Source: Streptomyces alboflavus
Lineage (GTDB): Bacteria > Actinomycetota > Actinomycetes > Streptomycetales > Streptomycetaceae
Direction of reading: 5' to 3'
Assembly (NCBI RefSeq): GCF_000716675.1
Contig: NZ_JNXT01000009.1
Span: 62,001-126,000, forward strand
Length of the DNA: 64,000 nucleotides
The position numbers were made by a program, and so were the translations under genes. The notes beneath the pieces are model-generated. The model was not told the origin of the DNA. It did not search any database and saw only the letters and a list, made by a program, of their open reading frames with translations. How positions within the stretch are numbered: the stretch's first letter is position 1; every line of letters starts with the position of its first letter. Shown here piece after piece: positions 1 through 8,476 of the stretch.

Positions 1-409
1 GCCTCGGCTCCTACGCGCCCCTGAGCGTCAGGGTAGGCATCGGCCAGACTGATGTGGCGGAGCGACGTGTGATCACCACGCCGCACATAAGGCCTGTACA
101 GCGCCGCAGATATTTGGCATTCCGCAAAGGCGGGGGAAGTCGTGAGTCGACCTGTGGTCGGTCACGGCACCGGTGGACTGCACGAGGGCTCGGCCGCGGC
201 TGGTGCTCCGGTGTATCTGCCCTCGGAGGGAGGTGTGGTTTCAGCCGCCTGATGCGGGCCGCTCCTCGGGATGACTGGCCGCCGACAGGCCTTCGCCTTC
301 TTCCTTTGCGGTCAGCGGACGCGGGTTTGGTTCAACTGCCGCTGCGCCGAGAGGTGTTCTCGATAGGCTGGATGCAGAGCGGCCAGGAACGGAAGGGCGG
401 TACGGCCAG
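1..409. other. gap upstream of the first phosphatase gene
   Basis: I see no supportable gene here. Several open frames cross the stretch, but none has convincing composition, a ribosome binding site and a recognisable product together. It probably holds the upstream region of the phosphatase gene that starts at 410. Confidence 0.4.
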
Positions 410-1546
410 GTGTTTCGCTTTTCCCTGGCCTCACGGCCTGTCTTCAGCAGTCGCGTCGTCGTGAGCGCGATGGCCACCGCGGTCCTCGTGCTGGGCGCGC
501 TGGATCTGGCGTACCGGAACCTGCGTCCAGGCATCATGGTAGGACTCGCTGTCGTACCGGCCATCGGTCTGCTCCTTCCGGCCTCAGGCAGCCGGCGATG
601 GCAGCGGTTCCTTCCAGGAATCATGGCCCTCGTCGTCGCGCTGCTCCTGAGCATGGCCGAGTGGCGCAGCCGCCCCTTTGTCGTGCTGTTCACTCTCTTC
701 GATGTGGTCGCCCTGACCTGGGTGGTCGGGCGGCTGACTCGTGCTCAGGACGACAAATGCGCCGCGGACGGCGGCGGAAGACCTCAAGCTGCCGTACGGC
801 CGGATCCTGCCGTGGAGCGCGGCGTGTGGCGGATCAATGACCTGCGGGGCGAGTTCTGTCGCCTCGTTCCCGATGCCGGTGGCTGGACGAGCGACGACTT
901 CCACGACGTACGCGTCAGTGCTTTCGGCACGCGCCTCCTCATGGTTGACCTCCAGGGCGCGGCCACCGGATCGGCAGCGGCAGCCGCTCTCCTGCACCAC
1001 TGGCGCTCGCTCGCGAGCACGGAACCCAGCCTGGCGGAGATCGTCAGAAGGCTGGACATCGTGTTCAGCGAACATGGCGGGAACCACGCCAAGGCTTTGC
1101 TGATCAACATCGACGACACCGGCGACGCGTTGGACCTGGTGTGCTGCGGTCGACAGCCCCCCTACGTGTTGGTCGAGCAGACCGTGAGCCCTGTGTCGGT
1201 TCTGGCTCTGGCGCCCGCCCTCGGGGGCATCGCTGCTCCTGACGCCGGCCCACCCCTGTACGTGACCCGGGTGCGATTCCCTCCCGGAGGTCGGTTGCTG
1301 CTTGGCACGGACGCGCTGACCGCCTCCTGGGGTGCCCTGGACGAGCCCTTCCCCACAGCGGTCCGGGCGATGTCGCTCGATGGCTGCGACTCCGGCACGC
1401 TCCTGGAGCGGCTGGTCGAAGGGGTACGCGCGCACGTGGGGGCTGCCGCGCCTCCGGCCGGGACGCTCCTGCTCGTCGAGAACGACGACACTCTTCGTCC
1501 GGCATCCGTCGTCTGTGGTGCCCGGAGCCCGGGCGCGGTCGCGTAG
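410..1546 (+). CDS. Membrane-anchored PP2C/SpoIIE-like phosphatase, divergent
   Basis: The 378-residue protein has three hydrophobic segments in its first 110 residues, then a cytoplasmic domain built like the PP2C/SpoIIE phosphatases that act on anti-sigma-factor antagonists. In this domain the segment around LLMVDLQGAATGSAAAAALL corresponds to the usual GD..G.G..AA. core, and the later FPPGGRLLLGTDALT corresponds to the usual GD.L.LYTDGL. Both metal-binding segments are altered: the GDV Asp is read as VDLQG, and the TDG motif is TDA. Activity is therefore uncertain and it may be a degenerate paralogue. The start is a GTG preceded by a GGAAGGG run. It stands alone, upstream of a TetR gene. 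Role in a stress-sigma partner-switching pathway is inferred from the family only. Confidence 0.65.
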   Translation: MFRFSLASRPVFSSRVVVSAMATAVLVLGALDLAYRNLRPGIMVGLAVVPAIGLLLPASGSRRWQRFLPGIMALVVALLLSMAEWRSRPFVVLFTLFDVVALTWVVGRLTRAQDDKCAADGGGRPQAAVRPDPAVERGVWRINDLRGEFCRLVPDAGGWTSDDFHDVRVSAFGTRLLMVDLQGAATGSAAAAALLHHWRSLASTEPSLAEIVRRLDIVFSEHGGNHAKALLINIDDTGDALDLVCCGRQPPYVLVEQTVSPVSVLALAPALGGIAAPDAGPPLYVTRVRFPPGGRLLLGTDALTASWGALDEPFPTAVRAMSLDGCDSGTLLERLVEGVRAHVGAAAPPAGTLLLVENDDTLRPASVVCGARSPGAVA

Positions 1547-1676
1547 CACCCTCAACGGCGATGTTCACGACCTCTGAGCGAGGCAACCGTGCAAGCGGTG
1601 TCGGCGCGCCGGTCGTGTTGTCTCCCAGTGATCGGGAGAGCTTCTCGGCGAGCGGATTGCCTACTGGACAGGCCAC

Positions 1677-1710
1677 TGAACGCATGTTTAGCATGTTGAA
1701 TATGCGTTCA
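1677..1710. promoter_or_regulatory. Candidate TetR operator, 9-bp perfect inverted repeat
   Basis: TGAACGCAT at 1677-1685 is an exact inverted repeat of ATGCGTTCA at 1702-1710, with a 16-bp spacer. The right arm touches the ATG at 1711 that I take as the TetR start. The arrangement fits an autorepression site for the downstream regulator and its ABC transporter. Confidence 0.6.
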
Positions 1711-2358
1711 ATGCCAGACGATCGCACCACACGGGCCGTCATCCGGGACGAAGCCCTGCGCCTGTTCGCCGAGCGTGGCCCCGACGCGGTGACCGTGCGA
1801 CAGATCGCCACTGCGGCGGGCGTCTCACCGGGGCTCGTCGTGCATCACTTCCGATCGAAGGACAATCTGCGGACGGAAGTGGATCAGTACGTACTCACCG
1901 TCTTCGAAGGTCTGCTCAATGAGTTGACCGCTGACGGGGGCACGGTCGCTGTCGATGGGCCGGAGGCAGCCACCACGGGTTCGCTCAGCGAGATCTTCCT
2001 GCGGCACCTTCCGGTCGGCTCACCGCTGCCCGGATATCTACGCATGCTCCTGCTGTCCGACACGGACGCCGGCCGAGGCCTGTTCCGCCGACTGTACGCG
2101 GTGAGTTGCAAGATCCTGGATGCCCTGGCGGACGCGGGGGTCGCATCAAGAGGGAAGGACCCGCAGGTGCGCGCCGCGCTGCTGTTGGTGAACGACCTCT
2201 CGGTGTTCCTGCTGCGCGACAAGCTCACGGCGGTCCTCGGCATCGACCCTCTCTCGGCGGCTGGACTCGCCCGGCTCGGCCCCGAGCTCCTGAGCATCTA
2301 CGCGGGCGGGCTGAACGCAGCGGCCGTAGCACCGGAAGCACAAGGAGGTCAGGCATGA
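1711..2358 (+). CDS. TetR/AcrR family transcriptional regulator
   Basis: The 215-residue protein begins with a TetR helix-turn-helix: IRDEALRLFAERGPDAVTVR, then QIATAAGVSPGLVVHHFRSK at about residues 10-50. A ligand-binding all-helical domain follows. Four in-frame ATG codons lie at 1684, 1693, 1702 and 1711. I chose the last because the earlier three fall inside the inverted repeat, and because family members start close to the HTH; no clear ribosome binding site decides the matter and the message could be leaderless. The stop overlaps the ATPase start (ATGA), so regulator and transporter are co-translated. Likely represses its own operon; the inducer is unknown. Confidence 0.85.
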   Translation: MPDDRTTRAVIRDEALRLFAERGPDAVTVRQIATAAGVSPGLVVHHFRSKDNLRTEVDQYVLTVFEGLLNELTADGGTVAVDGPEAATTGSLSEIFLRHLPVGSPLPGYLRMLLLSDTDAGRGLFRRLYAVSCKILDALADAGVASRGKDPQVRAALLLVNDLSVFLLRDKLTAVLGIDPLSAAGLARLGPELLSIYAGGLNAAAVAPEAQGGQA

Positions 2359-3005
2359 CCGTAAGGCCACAGCACGCACTCACCGCCCGGGACATCCACA
2401 AAGCCTTCGGGAAACATCGGGTCCTGCGCGGCGCCGACCTCACCGTCGAACCGGGCCAACTGGTCGCGGTGGTCGGCGAGAACGGCTCGGGCAAGTCGAC
2501 GCTCCTCAAAGCGATCGCGGGCACCCTGGCGGTGGACCGCGGCGAGGTTGGCCTCCGCGGCGAGCTCGGCTACTGCCCGCAGGACCCCGTGCTCAATTCC
2601 AACCTCACCGTGGACCAGCACTTGCACTACTTCGCCGCCGCCCACCGGCTGACCGGCCTGGAGCGTGCCGACGAACTGGTGCAGCTCCTTGGCTACGAGA
2701 AGTACCGCACCACGGCGGCCGGCGATCTTTCGGGTGGCACCCGGCAGAAGCTCAACCTGACCCTCGCCCTCCTGCATGACCCCGACGTCCTGCTTCTGGA
2801 CGAGCCCTATCAGGGCTTTGACTGGGAGACCTATCTCCGCTTCTGGGATCTGGTGGAGGACCTGCATCAGCGGGACAAGGCCATCGTCGTGATCACCCAC
2901 CTCGTCTTCGAGCAGGAGCGCTTCGACCTGCTCGCCGACCTCGTGGACGGCAGGCTGACGCCCCGTTCGTCACAGGAGAAGGAGCCCAGCCATGCCTCAG
3001 CTTGA
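2355..3005 (+). CDS. ABC transporter ATP-binding protein
   Basis: This is a single nucleotide-binding domain of 216 residues. It shows Walker A GENGSGKS, the Q-loop in GYCPQDPVL, signature LSGGTRQK, Walker B DVLLLDEPYQGFD and switch His in VVITH. The start ATG has an AAGGAGG site 7 bases upstream and overlaps the TetR stop. It pairs with the ABC-2 permease that overlaps its 3' end by 14 bp, forming an exporter of the type often controlled by a TetR drug sensor. Its substrate cannot be read from the sequence. Confidence 0.92.
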   Translation: MTVRPQHALTARDIHKAFGKHRVLRGADLTVEPGQLVAVVGENGSGKSTLLKAIAGTLAVDRGEVGLRGELGYCPQDPVLNSNLTVDQHLHYFAAAHRLTGLERADELVQLLGYEKYRTTAAGDLSGGTRQKLNLTLALLHDPDVLLLDEPYQGFDWETYLRFWDLVEDLHQRDKAIVVITHLVFEQERFDLLADLVDGRLTPRSSQEKEPSHASA

Positions 3006-3789
3006 CCTCCCTTCCGGCCCACCGCTGTTCCGGCAGTTCCCCACCGCACTGCGGTTCTCCGTGCAGGAGCAGAGTCGCAACCGTCTCGCAGCCCTCCTCC
3101 TCGGCTTGTTCGTCCCGGTCTGGTACCTCCTGATGATCTCGATCGCCGGAAACAAGGACCTGGAGTTCAAGCTGTACTCGACCGGCGAGATGCTGAAGGT
3201 CGGCGGCCGCAACGTCACGCTGATCACTGCCGGGATGAACTCCCTGACGATGATCTCCGGCTTCGTCGTCTTCGACGCCGTGCGCAAGGCGCTGAACTTC
3301 GATCGTCGGCTCGCCTTCGCGGGCTTCCGTCAGTCCACCCTGATCGGCGCGAAGATGATGGCCATCGGCATCGTCACAGCCTCGATCGCGCTCTACACGG
3401 CGCTCGCGCTGTTCCTCTTCTGGCGTCCCGGCTTCACCGGCTGGGGGGCGATCCTGCTCGGATTCATGGCGATGACGCTCACCTACGGCTCGCTTGGCCT
3501 GTTGCTGGGTGTCCTGGTCAAGAACGACCTTGAGGGCTTCTTCCTCATCATCATGGGCGGGCTCACCGACACGTTCCTGCAGAACCCGCTGGGCAATCCG
3601 GCGGCCAACAAGCCGGTCCTGCAGTACTTCCCGTCGTTCGGGCCGATGCAGTTCTCCGTCGGTAGTTCGCTCGGCGACACGGTGATGTGGCGCTACCTGG
3701 GCATGGGCCTCGCGTGGGCGGCCGCGTTCGCCCTGATCGGCCTCGTCGTGTTCCACTTCAGGACACGCAGCCGCCGCCCCACGCGCTGA
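2992..3789 (+). CDS. ABC-2 type transporter permease
   Basis: The 265-residue integral membrane protein has about six hydrophobic segments, the first at LAALLLGLFVPVWYLLMISI and the last near AWAAAFALIGLVVF. The spacing is typical of ABC-2 exporter permeases. An AGGAGAAGGAG run precedes the start, which lies inside the end of the ATPase gene, so the two are translationally coupled. With the ATPase it should form a dimeric exporter in the cytoplasmic membrane. Confidence 0.9.
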   Translation: MPQLDLPSGPPLFRQFPTALRFSVQEQSRNRLAALLLGLFVPVWYLLMISIAGNKDLEFKLYSTGEMLKVGGRNVTLITAGMNSLTMISGFVVFDAVRKALNFDRRLAFAGFRQSTLIGAKMMAIGIVTASIALYTALALFLFWRPGFTGWGAILLGFMAMTLTYGSLGLLLGVLVKNDLEGFFLIIMGGLTDTFLQNPLGNPAANKPVLQYFPSFGPMQFSVGSSLGDTVMWRYLGMGLAWAAAFALIGLVVFHFRTRSRRPTR

Positions 3790-3849
3790 TAGCGCAGCGG
3801 CAACCAGTCCCCTCGTTGTCACATGGGTGAGCAGTTTCTCCCGCCCGCG

Positions 3850-4356
3850 TCAGCGGGGGTGGTGGCCCTCACGAACCTCGAGCCGGACGAACGGAAGGGA
3901 CCGTGCGGCCTCTCGGAACGATTCCTCGTTGCCGTTGGTGGGCAGCGGTGTGACAGCGCCGAGAATCTGCGCCAGCCAGGGGTGCCGGGACTCATACCGT
4001 GCCATCGCGTCCGCACTCTGGTCAGGGGAGAGGAAACGCGCGGTGACGGCGTAGCGTCGATTGCCGAACTGGATCACCGTCCGCGGGTGTTGGCGCAAAT
4101 TCCGGTACCAGTCCGCCTTCGGCCCAAAGCCTGACGCGACGGTCCATGTCCCATGGCGTGAGTCGTGTGCCACGACTTCCAGAACCACTTGGCGCCGCCG
4201 CCCGGACACACGGCCCGTGTGATGCAGAAGCAGCAGTCGCTTCCCGAGGGCCGGGCCCAGCCCCACGTGGAACAGATGGACCGGTAGTCGTGCCACCAGG
4301 CGGCGCCATCCCGTGGGGCGCCGTGGGGCCTGAGAAGAACTGGATCGCCGCGTCAT
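3850..4356 (-). CDS. Deazaflavin-dependent nitroreductase-type protein (Ddn/DUF385 family)
   Basis: The 168-residue protein carries the family pattern seen in F420H2-dependent Ddn-like reductases: LLLHHTGRVSGRRRQVVLEV, then VASGFGPKADWYRNLRQHP, then VTARFLSPDQSADAMARYE. The ATG at 4354-4356 was chosen over a frame extending 23 codons upstream because a GGAAGG site lies 6-7 bases before it and the family starts near here. Members bind the deazaflavin F420 and reduce or quench diverse substrates; the substrate here is unknown. It is convergent with the ABC permease. Confidence 0.85.
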   Translation of the reverse strand: MTRRSSSSQAPRRPTGWRRLVARLPVHLFHVGLGPALGKRLLLLHHTGRVSGRRRQVVLEVVAHDSRHGTWTVASGFGPKADWYRNLRQHPRTVIQFGNRRYAVTARFLSPDQSADAMARYESRHPWLAQILGAVTPLPTNGNEESFREAARSLPFVRLEVREGHHPR

Positions 4357-4927
4357 CGTTGCCTTCCGACAGTCGGGGAATCGGCCTGGAAGCGTGCGCT
4401 CGTACGCGCACAGTCGACGGAGCATGGCTCGCGTGGTCCGCGCGCATCACGCGACACTCGGGTGTCCACGGGCAGGCGTAGTCAATCGGTAGGCAGGATA
4501 CGGAGGCGAAAGGGCCGATGCGCGGTTCGGCGGCCGTGACGAAGGCCGCGGCGGCCAGGAGCAGCGCGGGCACAAGCGCCGGCGGAAGCTCCGCGGGGCT
4601 GGCGGAGGTCCGACGAGAGAGGCAAGTCGGGACTGGGCCAGGATCGCGAGGTGAAGCACACGACCTACGCACTTTCTGCCGTCGACCACAGCGTGTGGCT
4701 CACCGGTGTCGTTGAGCACGACGAGAACGTGGTTGGAGCGCTGCGGAGCCGAACCGGCCCGCCCGGGCGTGTGGCCCTGAAGTCGAGCGTCGCGGCGGCA
4801 ACGCGGTGCGCTGCCGCCGCTTCCAGCACCCGGGCCCCGGCATGCCGGGGCCCGGACCTCCCCCGGCGACACCTTTCTCTTGCATAGTGCAAAATCTGTC
4901 AAGGGGCGGAGGGGATCTGGGAGCCCC
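4357..4927 (-). other. Gene-poor stretch with possible phosphatase relic
   Basis: No intact gene is supported. On the minus strand around 4490-4600 one frame reads PALVPALLLAAAAFVTAAEP. This resembles the N-terminal membrane part of actinobacterial SpoIIE-type phosphatases, but it runs out of frame with its surroundings, so it may be a relic. The stretch also holds a hairpin (4830-4855) and a TTGCA/TGCAA palindrome (4880-4892). Confidence 0.3.
4830..4855 (-). terminator. GC-rich 26-bp perfect palindrome
   Basis: The 13-base arm ccgggccccggca at 4830-4842 is followed directly by its exact complement. It lies 73 bp beyond the stop of the phosphatase gene on the minus strand and would fold into a strong stem with a short GC loop. 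It probably acts as a terminator; no U-tract follows, as is usual in Streptomyces. Confidence 0.5.
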
Positions 4928-6076
4928 TCAGGGGGACCCGGCCGCCTCGGTGTGTGCGTGGTAGCGCAGCAACAGCAGGGCAGCGTCGTCGTGTTGAAGC
5001 CCATCGGAGTGTTGTGCCACGTCTTCGCGCAGCAGGTCGAGGGCGTTCTGGGCGTCGGCGGTCCGCAGGAGCGCCGCCCGGTCGCCGAGCGGGTAGAAGG
5101 AACCGTCCGCGTCGCGGGCCTCGCTGATGCCGTCGGTGTACAGCAGTATCTGCTCTCCGGGTGTGAAGCCCACACTGAACGGCTGCGGGTCGTTGCCGCC
5201 GTGCATACCGCTCAGGCCCAAGGGCAGCGCGTAGGACGGCGGTTGCGGGAAGTGGACGCCGCCATCGCGGTGCAGAATCAGCGGCGGCGGATGGCCGTAG
5301 TTGAGGAAGACAGCGCGGCCCTCCTCGGGCCCCACCTCGGCCAGGACCGCGGTGACGAACTTCTCGCTGTTCAGGTCCCGCGAGATGCTGCGGTCGAGGC
5401 GGGCTCCCAGCGCGAGGAGGTCCGGCTCGTCATGCGCGGCCTCCCGGAAGGCCCCGAGTACGACGGCCGCTGACTCCACCGCTGCCAAACCCTTGCCCTG
5501 GACGTCACCCACGATCACGCGGACGCCGTGCGGGGTCGCCACCACCTCGTACAGGTCACCGCCTATCCGGGCGTCGGCGACGGCGGACGTGTAGGAGACC
5601 GCTATCTGGAGGGGGCCTGCGGTGCGTGGCACGGGACGCAGTAGGACCCGTTGGGCGACCTCCGCGATGGAGCGCATGGTGGCGAGCTCCGCCTCGCGTC
5701 TGCCGCGCATCACCGCGGCCGTGACGCCGGCTGCGGTGACGCCGCCGACGGACGCCAGCGCCGTGTAGCCGCGGCGTGAGTCGAGCAGTCCGTCGTAGAT
5801 CCCCAGCGTCGTGCAGAGCAGCAGGGCCACCGCGCCGATCACTGCCGTGCGCCGCCAGGTGCCGACCAGCCCGGCGAACGCGGGCCCGAGCGAGACCAGT
5901 GGCAGAAAACCCACCTCCGGACCCGCCGTCAGATCCACTGTCGCCACGATGGCCATCACCGCACCCGGCAGTGTGGCCAGCACTAGGTGGCTGGACGGAT
6001 GTTTCCCTTCGGGCACGCACTCTCCTGGTGGTCGTGGCGGCGCCGAGAGGTGCCAGGAAGGGCACGTCGACGTCAT
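4928..6076 (-). CDS. Membrane-anchored SpoIIE/RsbU-type PP2C phosphatase
   Basis: This 382-residue protein has an N-terminal membrane region of about four segments (residues 30-130). A linker helix (REAELATMRSIAEVAQRVLL) leads into a full PP2C domain. Key metal segments are present: GGDLYEVV, VIVGDVQGKGLAAVESAAVV, FLNYGHPPPLIL, LLYTDGISEARD and DDAALLLLR. It should dephosphorylate a phosphorylated STAS-domain anti-anti-sigma factor. In contrast to the paralogue at 410, all expected Asp/Gly residues are intact. The start ATG lies just after a half-copy of the TTTGCAT motif found elsewhere nearby (see findings). Confidence 0.9.
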   Translation of the reverse strand: MTSTCPSWHLSAPPRPPGECVPEGKHPSSHLVLATLPGAVMAIVATVDLTAGPEVGFLPLVSLGPAFAGLVGTWRRTAVIGAVALLLCTTLGIYDGLLDSRRGYTALASVGGVTAAGVTAAVMRGRREAELATMRSIAEVAQRVLLRPVPRTAGPLQIAVSYTSAVADARIGGDLYEVVATPHGVRVIVGDVQGKGLAAVESAAVVLGAFREAAHDEPDLLALGARLDRSISRDLNSEKFVTAVLAEVGPEEGRAVFLNYGHPPPLILHRDGGVHFPQPPSYALPLGLSGMHGGNDPQPFSVGFTPGEQILLYTDGISEARDADGSFYPLGDRAALLRTADAQNALDLLREDVAQHSDGLQHDDAALLLLRYHAHTEAAGSP

Positions 6077-6201
6077 TTTTTAGAGTATGCAAAGGTCCGG
6101 TCGGCGACGGCCCCTGTCACTCGCTTGTTATGCGCCCTTGAGATCCACGCTCTCCGCGGAGCCGGCGACGTCGGGGTGAGTCAGAGGGGGCCCGGTCGCC
6201 G

Positions 6202-6894
6202 TCAGGACGACAGGGTGAGCCGGAAGGAGCGGATGACCGCCACCGCGCAGACCACGACAAGGGCGCCGGCCAGACTCACGACTCCGCCGAGTGGCCACAG
6301 CCCGGTGCGGACGCCTTCGGCTCCCCTGGGGGGCACGCGTCCCAGCGGGTCGTACAGCACGGCTAGCGCGTCGCCCGGCTCGGTCGACGTTCGGCAGCCG
6401 CGCCATATCCGAGCGCGGAGAGGCGTGCCGTCGCGATTCTCGACGGAGCAGAAGTAGCGGTGACCGCCCCGGCTCTGCTGCGGAACGCTCTGGACCTCGA
6501 CGGACGTCACTCGTGCTTCCTGTATCCGGCCTCGATGGGCGAGCACAAGCCCTGCGGTGGCCTGGGGGGCGGTGAGAGCGAGGCAGATGCCGAGGGTCAG
6601 GGCGAGCCCGACGAAGGCGCGCCCCGCCCGGATGGCCGCGAGGCGTACACCGAGCACGCACGCGATCACGAGGCCCGCTTCTCCGCTACCCAGCGCCGTC
6701 GGCCCCGTCCACATGCCCAGGGCACCGGCGCCGACGATGCCGCCCGCGCCCAGGAGTCCCGTGAGTACGCCCTTGCCGACCAGTCGCCGCGAGGGCAGTC
6801 CGATGAACTCCGCCGGTCCCCACACCCACGTGCTCACATGGCTCGCGAGTCCCGCGTCGGGAGCCGAGCGACCGAGGAGCGGCTCGATGCGCAT
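6202..6894 (-). CDS. Hypothetical membrane protein
   Basis: I do not recognise the family. The 230-residue protein has hydrophobic segments near residues 40-65, 70-90, 92-115 and 195-220. Between the third and fourth lies a soluble loop of about 75 residues that contains two cysteines (YFCSVENRDG and IWRGCRTSTE) and the sequence GDALAVLYDPLGRVPPRG. The loop recalls small periplasmic beta-domains of DUF3592-type proteins, but I am not certain. The ATG follows a purine-rich AAGGGGGA site. A palindrome, ttgcatgatgcaa, lies 56 bp upstream. Confidence 0.7.
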   Translation of the reverse strand: MRIEPLLGRSAPDAGLASHVSTWVWGPAEFIGLPSRRLVGKGVLTGLLGAGGIVGAGALGMWTGPTALGSGEAGLVIACVLGVRLAAIRAGRAFVGLALTLGICLALTAPQATAGLVLAHRGRIQEARVTSVEVQSVPQQSRGGHRYFCSVENRDGTPLRARIWRGCRTSTEPGDALAVLYDPLGRVPPRGAEGVRTGLWPLGGVVSLAGALVVVCAVAVIRSFRLTLSS

Positions 6895-7007
6895 GCGTCC
6901 CCCTTAAGTCAGTCCTGTGGCACGTGGGTCGATCTCCGGACCCATTTCCTTGCATGATGCAAAATCCGTGGGCCATAGAGTAACGAAGAGCTGCGGCGGG
7001 GCAGGCC

Positions 7008-7214
7008 TCAAGGGGACTCGTCGGCGGTGCGGCACACCGGGCACATGATCTTGCGTGCGGCAAGGTCGCGCACGATCTCGCCCGTTCCCGCGGGGCGCCG
7101 CAGGTCCGCGGTTGCGGTCTGTGCGTGGTCGGCGCACACGGCCACCCCGCACACGCGGCAGACGGCCACCGCGGTCCTGGAGTGCCGCACGAGTGCGCAT
7201 TCGTAGCAGTTCAC
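7008..7214 (-). CDS. DUF2180-family zinc-ribbon protein
   Basis: The 68-residue protein starts VNCYECALVRHSRTAVAVCR and continues VCGVAVCADHAQ, ending with MCPVCRTAD. The CxxC...CxxC...CADH...CPVC pattern matches the small Streptomyces DUF2180 proteins, which are assumed to bind zinc. The GTG start was chosen because family members begin with M-N-C-Y; an AGGGA site lies about 8 bases upstream. Function is unknown. These genes often sit near membrane or stress genes. Confidence 0.75.
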   Translation of the reverse strand: MNCYECALVRHSRTAVAVCRVCGVAVCADHAQTATADLRRPAGTGEIVRDLAARKIMCPVCRTADESP

Positions 7215-7345
7215 CGTGTCATCCCTGAGTCGGGGCCTCGTCGGCTCCACGGTCGGCGGTTGCCGGGCTCTGGCGTACTGGCGCGGTGCCCCGAAGGCGG
7301 CTGCGGTAGTCGTCGGTACATCCACTTCGCACCACTGCCGGGGGT

Positions 7346-8420
7346 TTGCCGATGAAACAGCGTCCACGTTCCCGCGACACCGCCCGGATCAGGGGCCGCA
7401 GAAGATGGCTCGGGCTCGGGGCTGTGGCCGTCCTTGCCGGACTCGACGCGCCGGCCGTCTTCGGCTTCGCGCGGGACCTGTTCTGTGGCGGTCATGCCCA
7501 ACTGCCTGACGGCAAGGTCCTGGTCGCCGGTGGCACGGCGCTATGAGGTGCTCAAGGGCGACGTGAAGCGCGCCGGCGGGGCGATGCTGATCAAGAACGA
7601 GGGCCCTGATCGGGCGCGGGACGTCCGCAAGGGCACGGTCTTCCGCTCGCCGTCGGGCAAGGAGTATCGCTCGCAGGTGGCGGTGCGTGTGCCCGCAGCC
7701 AAGAAGTCCGTCGGAGCTCGGACCGGTGCGGCTCACGTCACTGCGAGCGAGACCCGTGTGTTCGTCCTTCTTCCTCACCGGCGAGCGGAAGATCTTCTAC
7801 TCCGGCTCCAACGCCGGATACGGCCCGGCCGACAAGGGCCGCGTGCCCGGAGTCTGGGATCTGGACACCCATGCCTTCTCCCCGGTCACGGGCCGGCCCG
7901 ACCCGGACATCCTGGAGACGTCGTCCTCCGTGCTGCTGCCGCCGGCCCAGGACAAGAAGGTCATGGTGCTCGGCGGCGGTGGAGTGGGCGAGTCCGCGAA
8001 GGCTACGGCGCGGACCGCGATCGTGGACCTGGACGACACCCGGCCGGCCTTCGGGCCAGGCCCCCGCCTTCCAGCTTCCAGAGAAGGCGCGCTATCTGAG
8101 CAGCGTGATCCTCCCCGACGACACGTTTGGAGGGCGTGACGTCGTCGACCCTCCCTGGCGGCACGCTGGCCCTGCGTACTCCAGACGGCGACCGGGTCAC
8201 CAGGATCCATCTGATCCGCCCTGGATCGGCCACCCATGTCACCGACTTCGACCAGCGCTCCATTGCCCTGGACATCACCGGGCGAGAAGCCGACGGGCTC
8301 ACCGCGCGCGTCCCGCGCGACCGATCCCTGGTTCCGCCGGGCCGGTACATGGTCTTCGCGGTCGACGGCCGGGGAGTCCCGTCGAAGGCGCGATGGGTGC
8401 ACGTCCGGCAGGCGCGATGA
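7346..8420 (+). pseudogene. glxA: glxA relic: radical copper oxidase, frameshifted and internally deleted
   Basis: Pieces of the Streptomyces GlxA radical copper oxidase occur in order but in changing frames. First is the N-terminal anchor (MKQRPRSRDTARIRGRRRWL, then a hydrophobic helix). A jump leads to DLFCGGHAQLPDGKVLVAGG, which contains the Cys of the Cys-Tyr cofactor. A shift near 7540 continues as RRYEVLKGDVKRAGG. A further deletion near 7750 leads to KIFYSGSNAGYGPADKGR and VLLPPAQDKKVMVLGGGGVG. Another shift near 8070 reads KARYLSSVILPDD. The C-terminal domain is at 8127-8420 (THVTDFDQRSIALDI). Several hundred residues of the usual roughly 640 are missing, including the central Trp/Tyr/His copper region. 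No cellulose-synthase-like gene lies beside it. Non-functional as it stands. Confidence 0.9.
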
Positions 8421-8476
8421 GCGGCGGCACGCAGGCAGGACAGGGCACCGCAAGCCGCGTGCCGCGTGGGCGGCGG

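Noticed and set aside
54..464. Open frame at the window start
   Set aside because: Arg-rich composition typical of a shadow frame, and it overlaps the phosphatase start.
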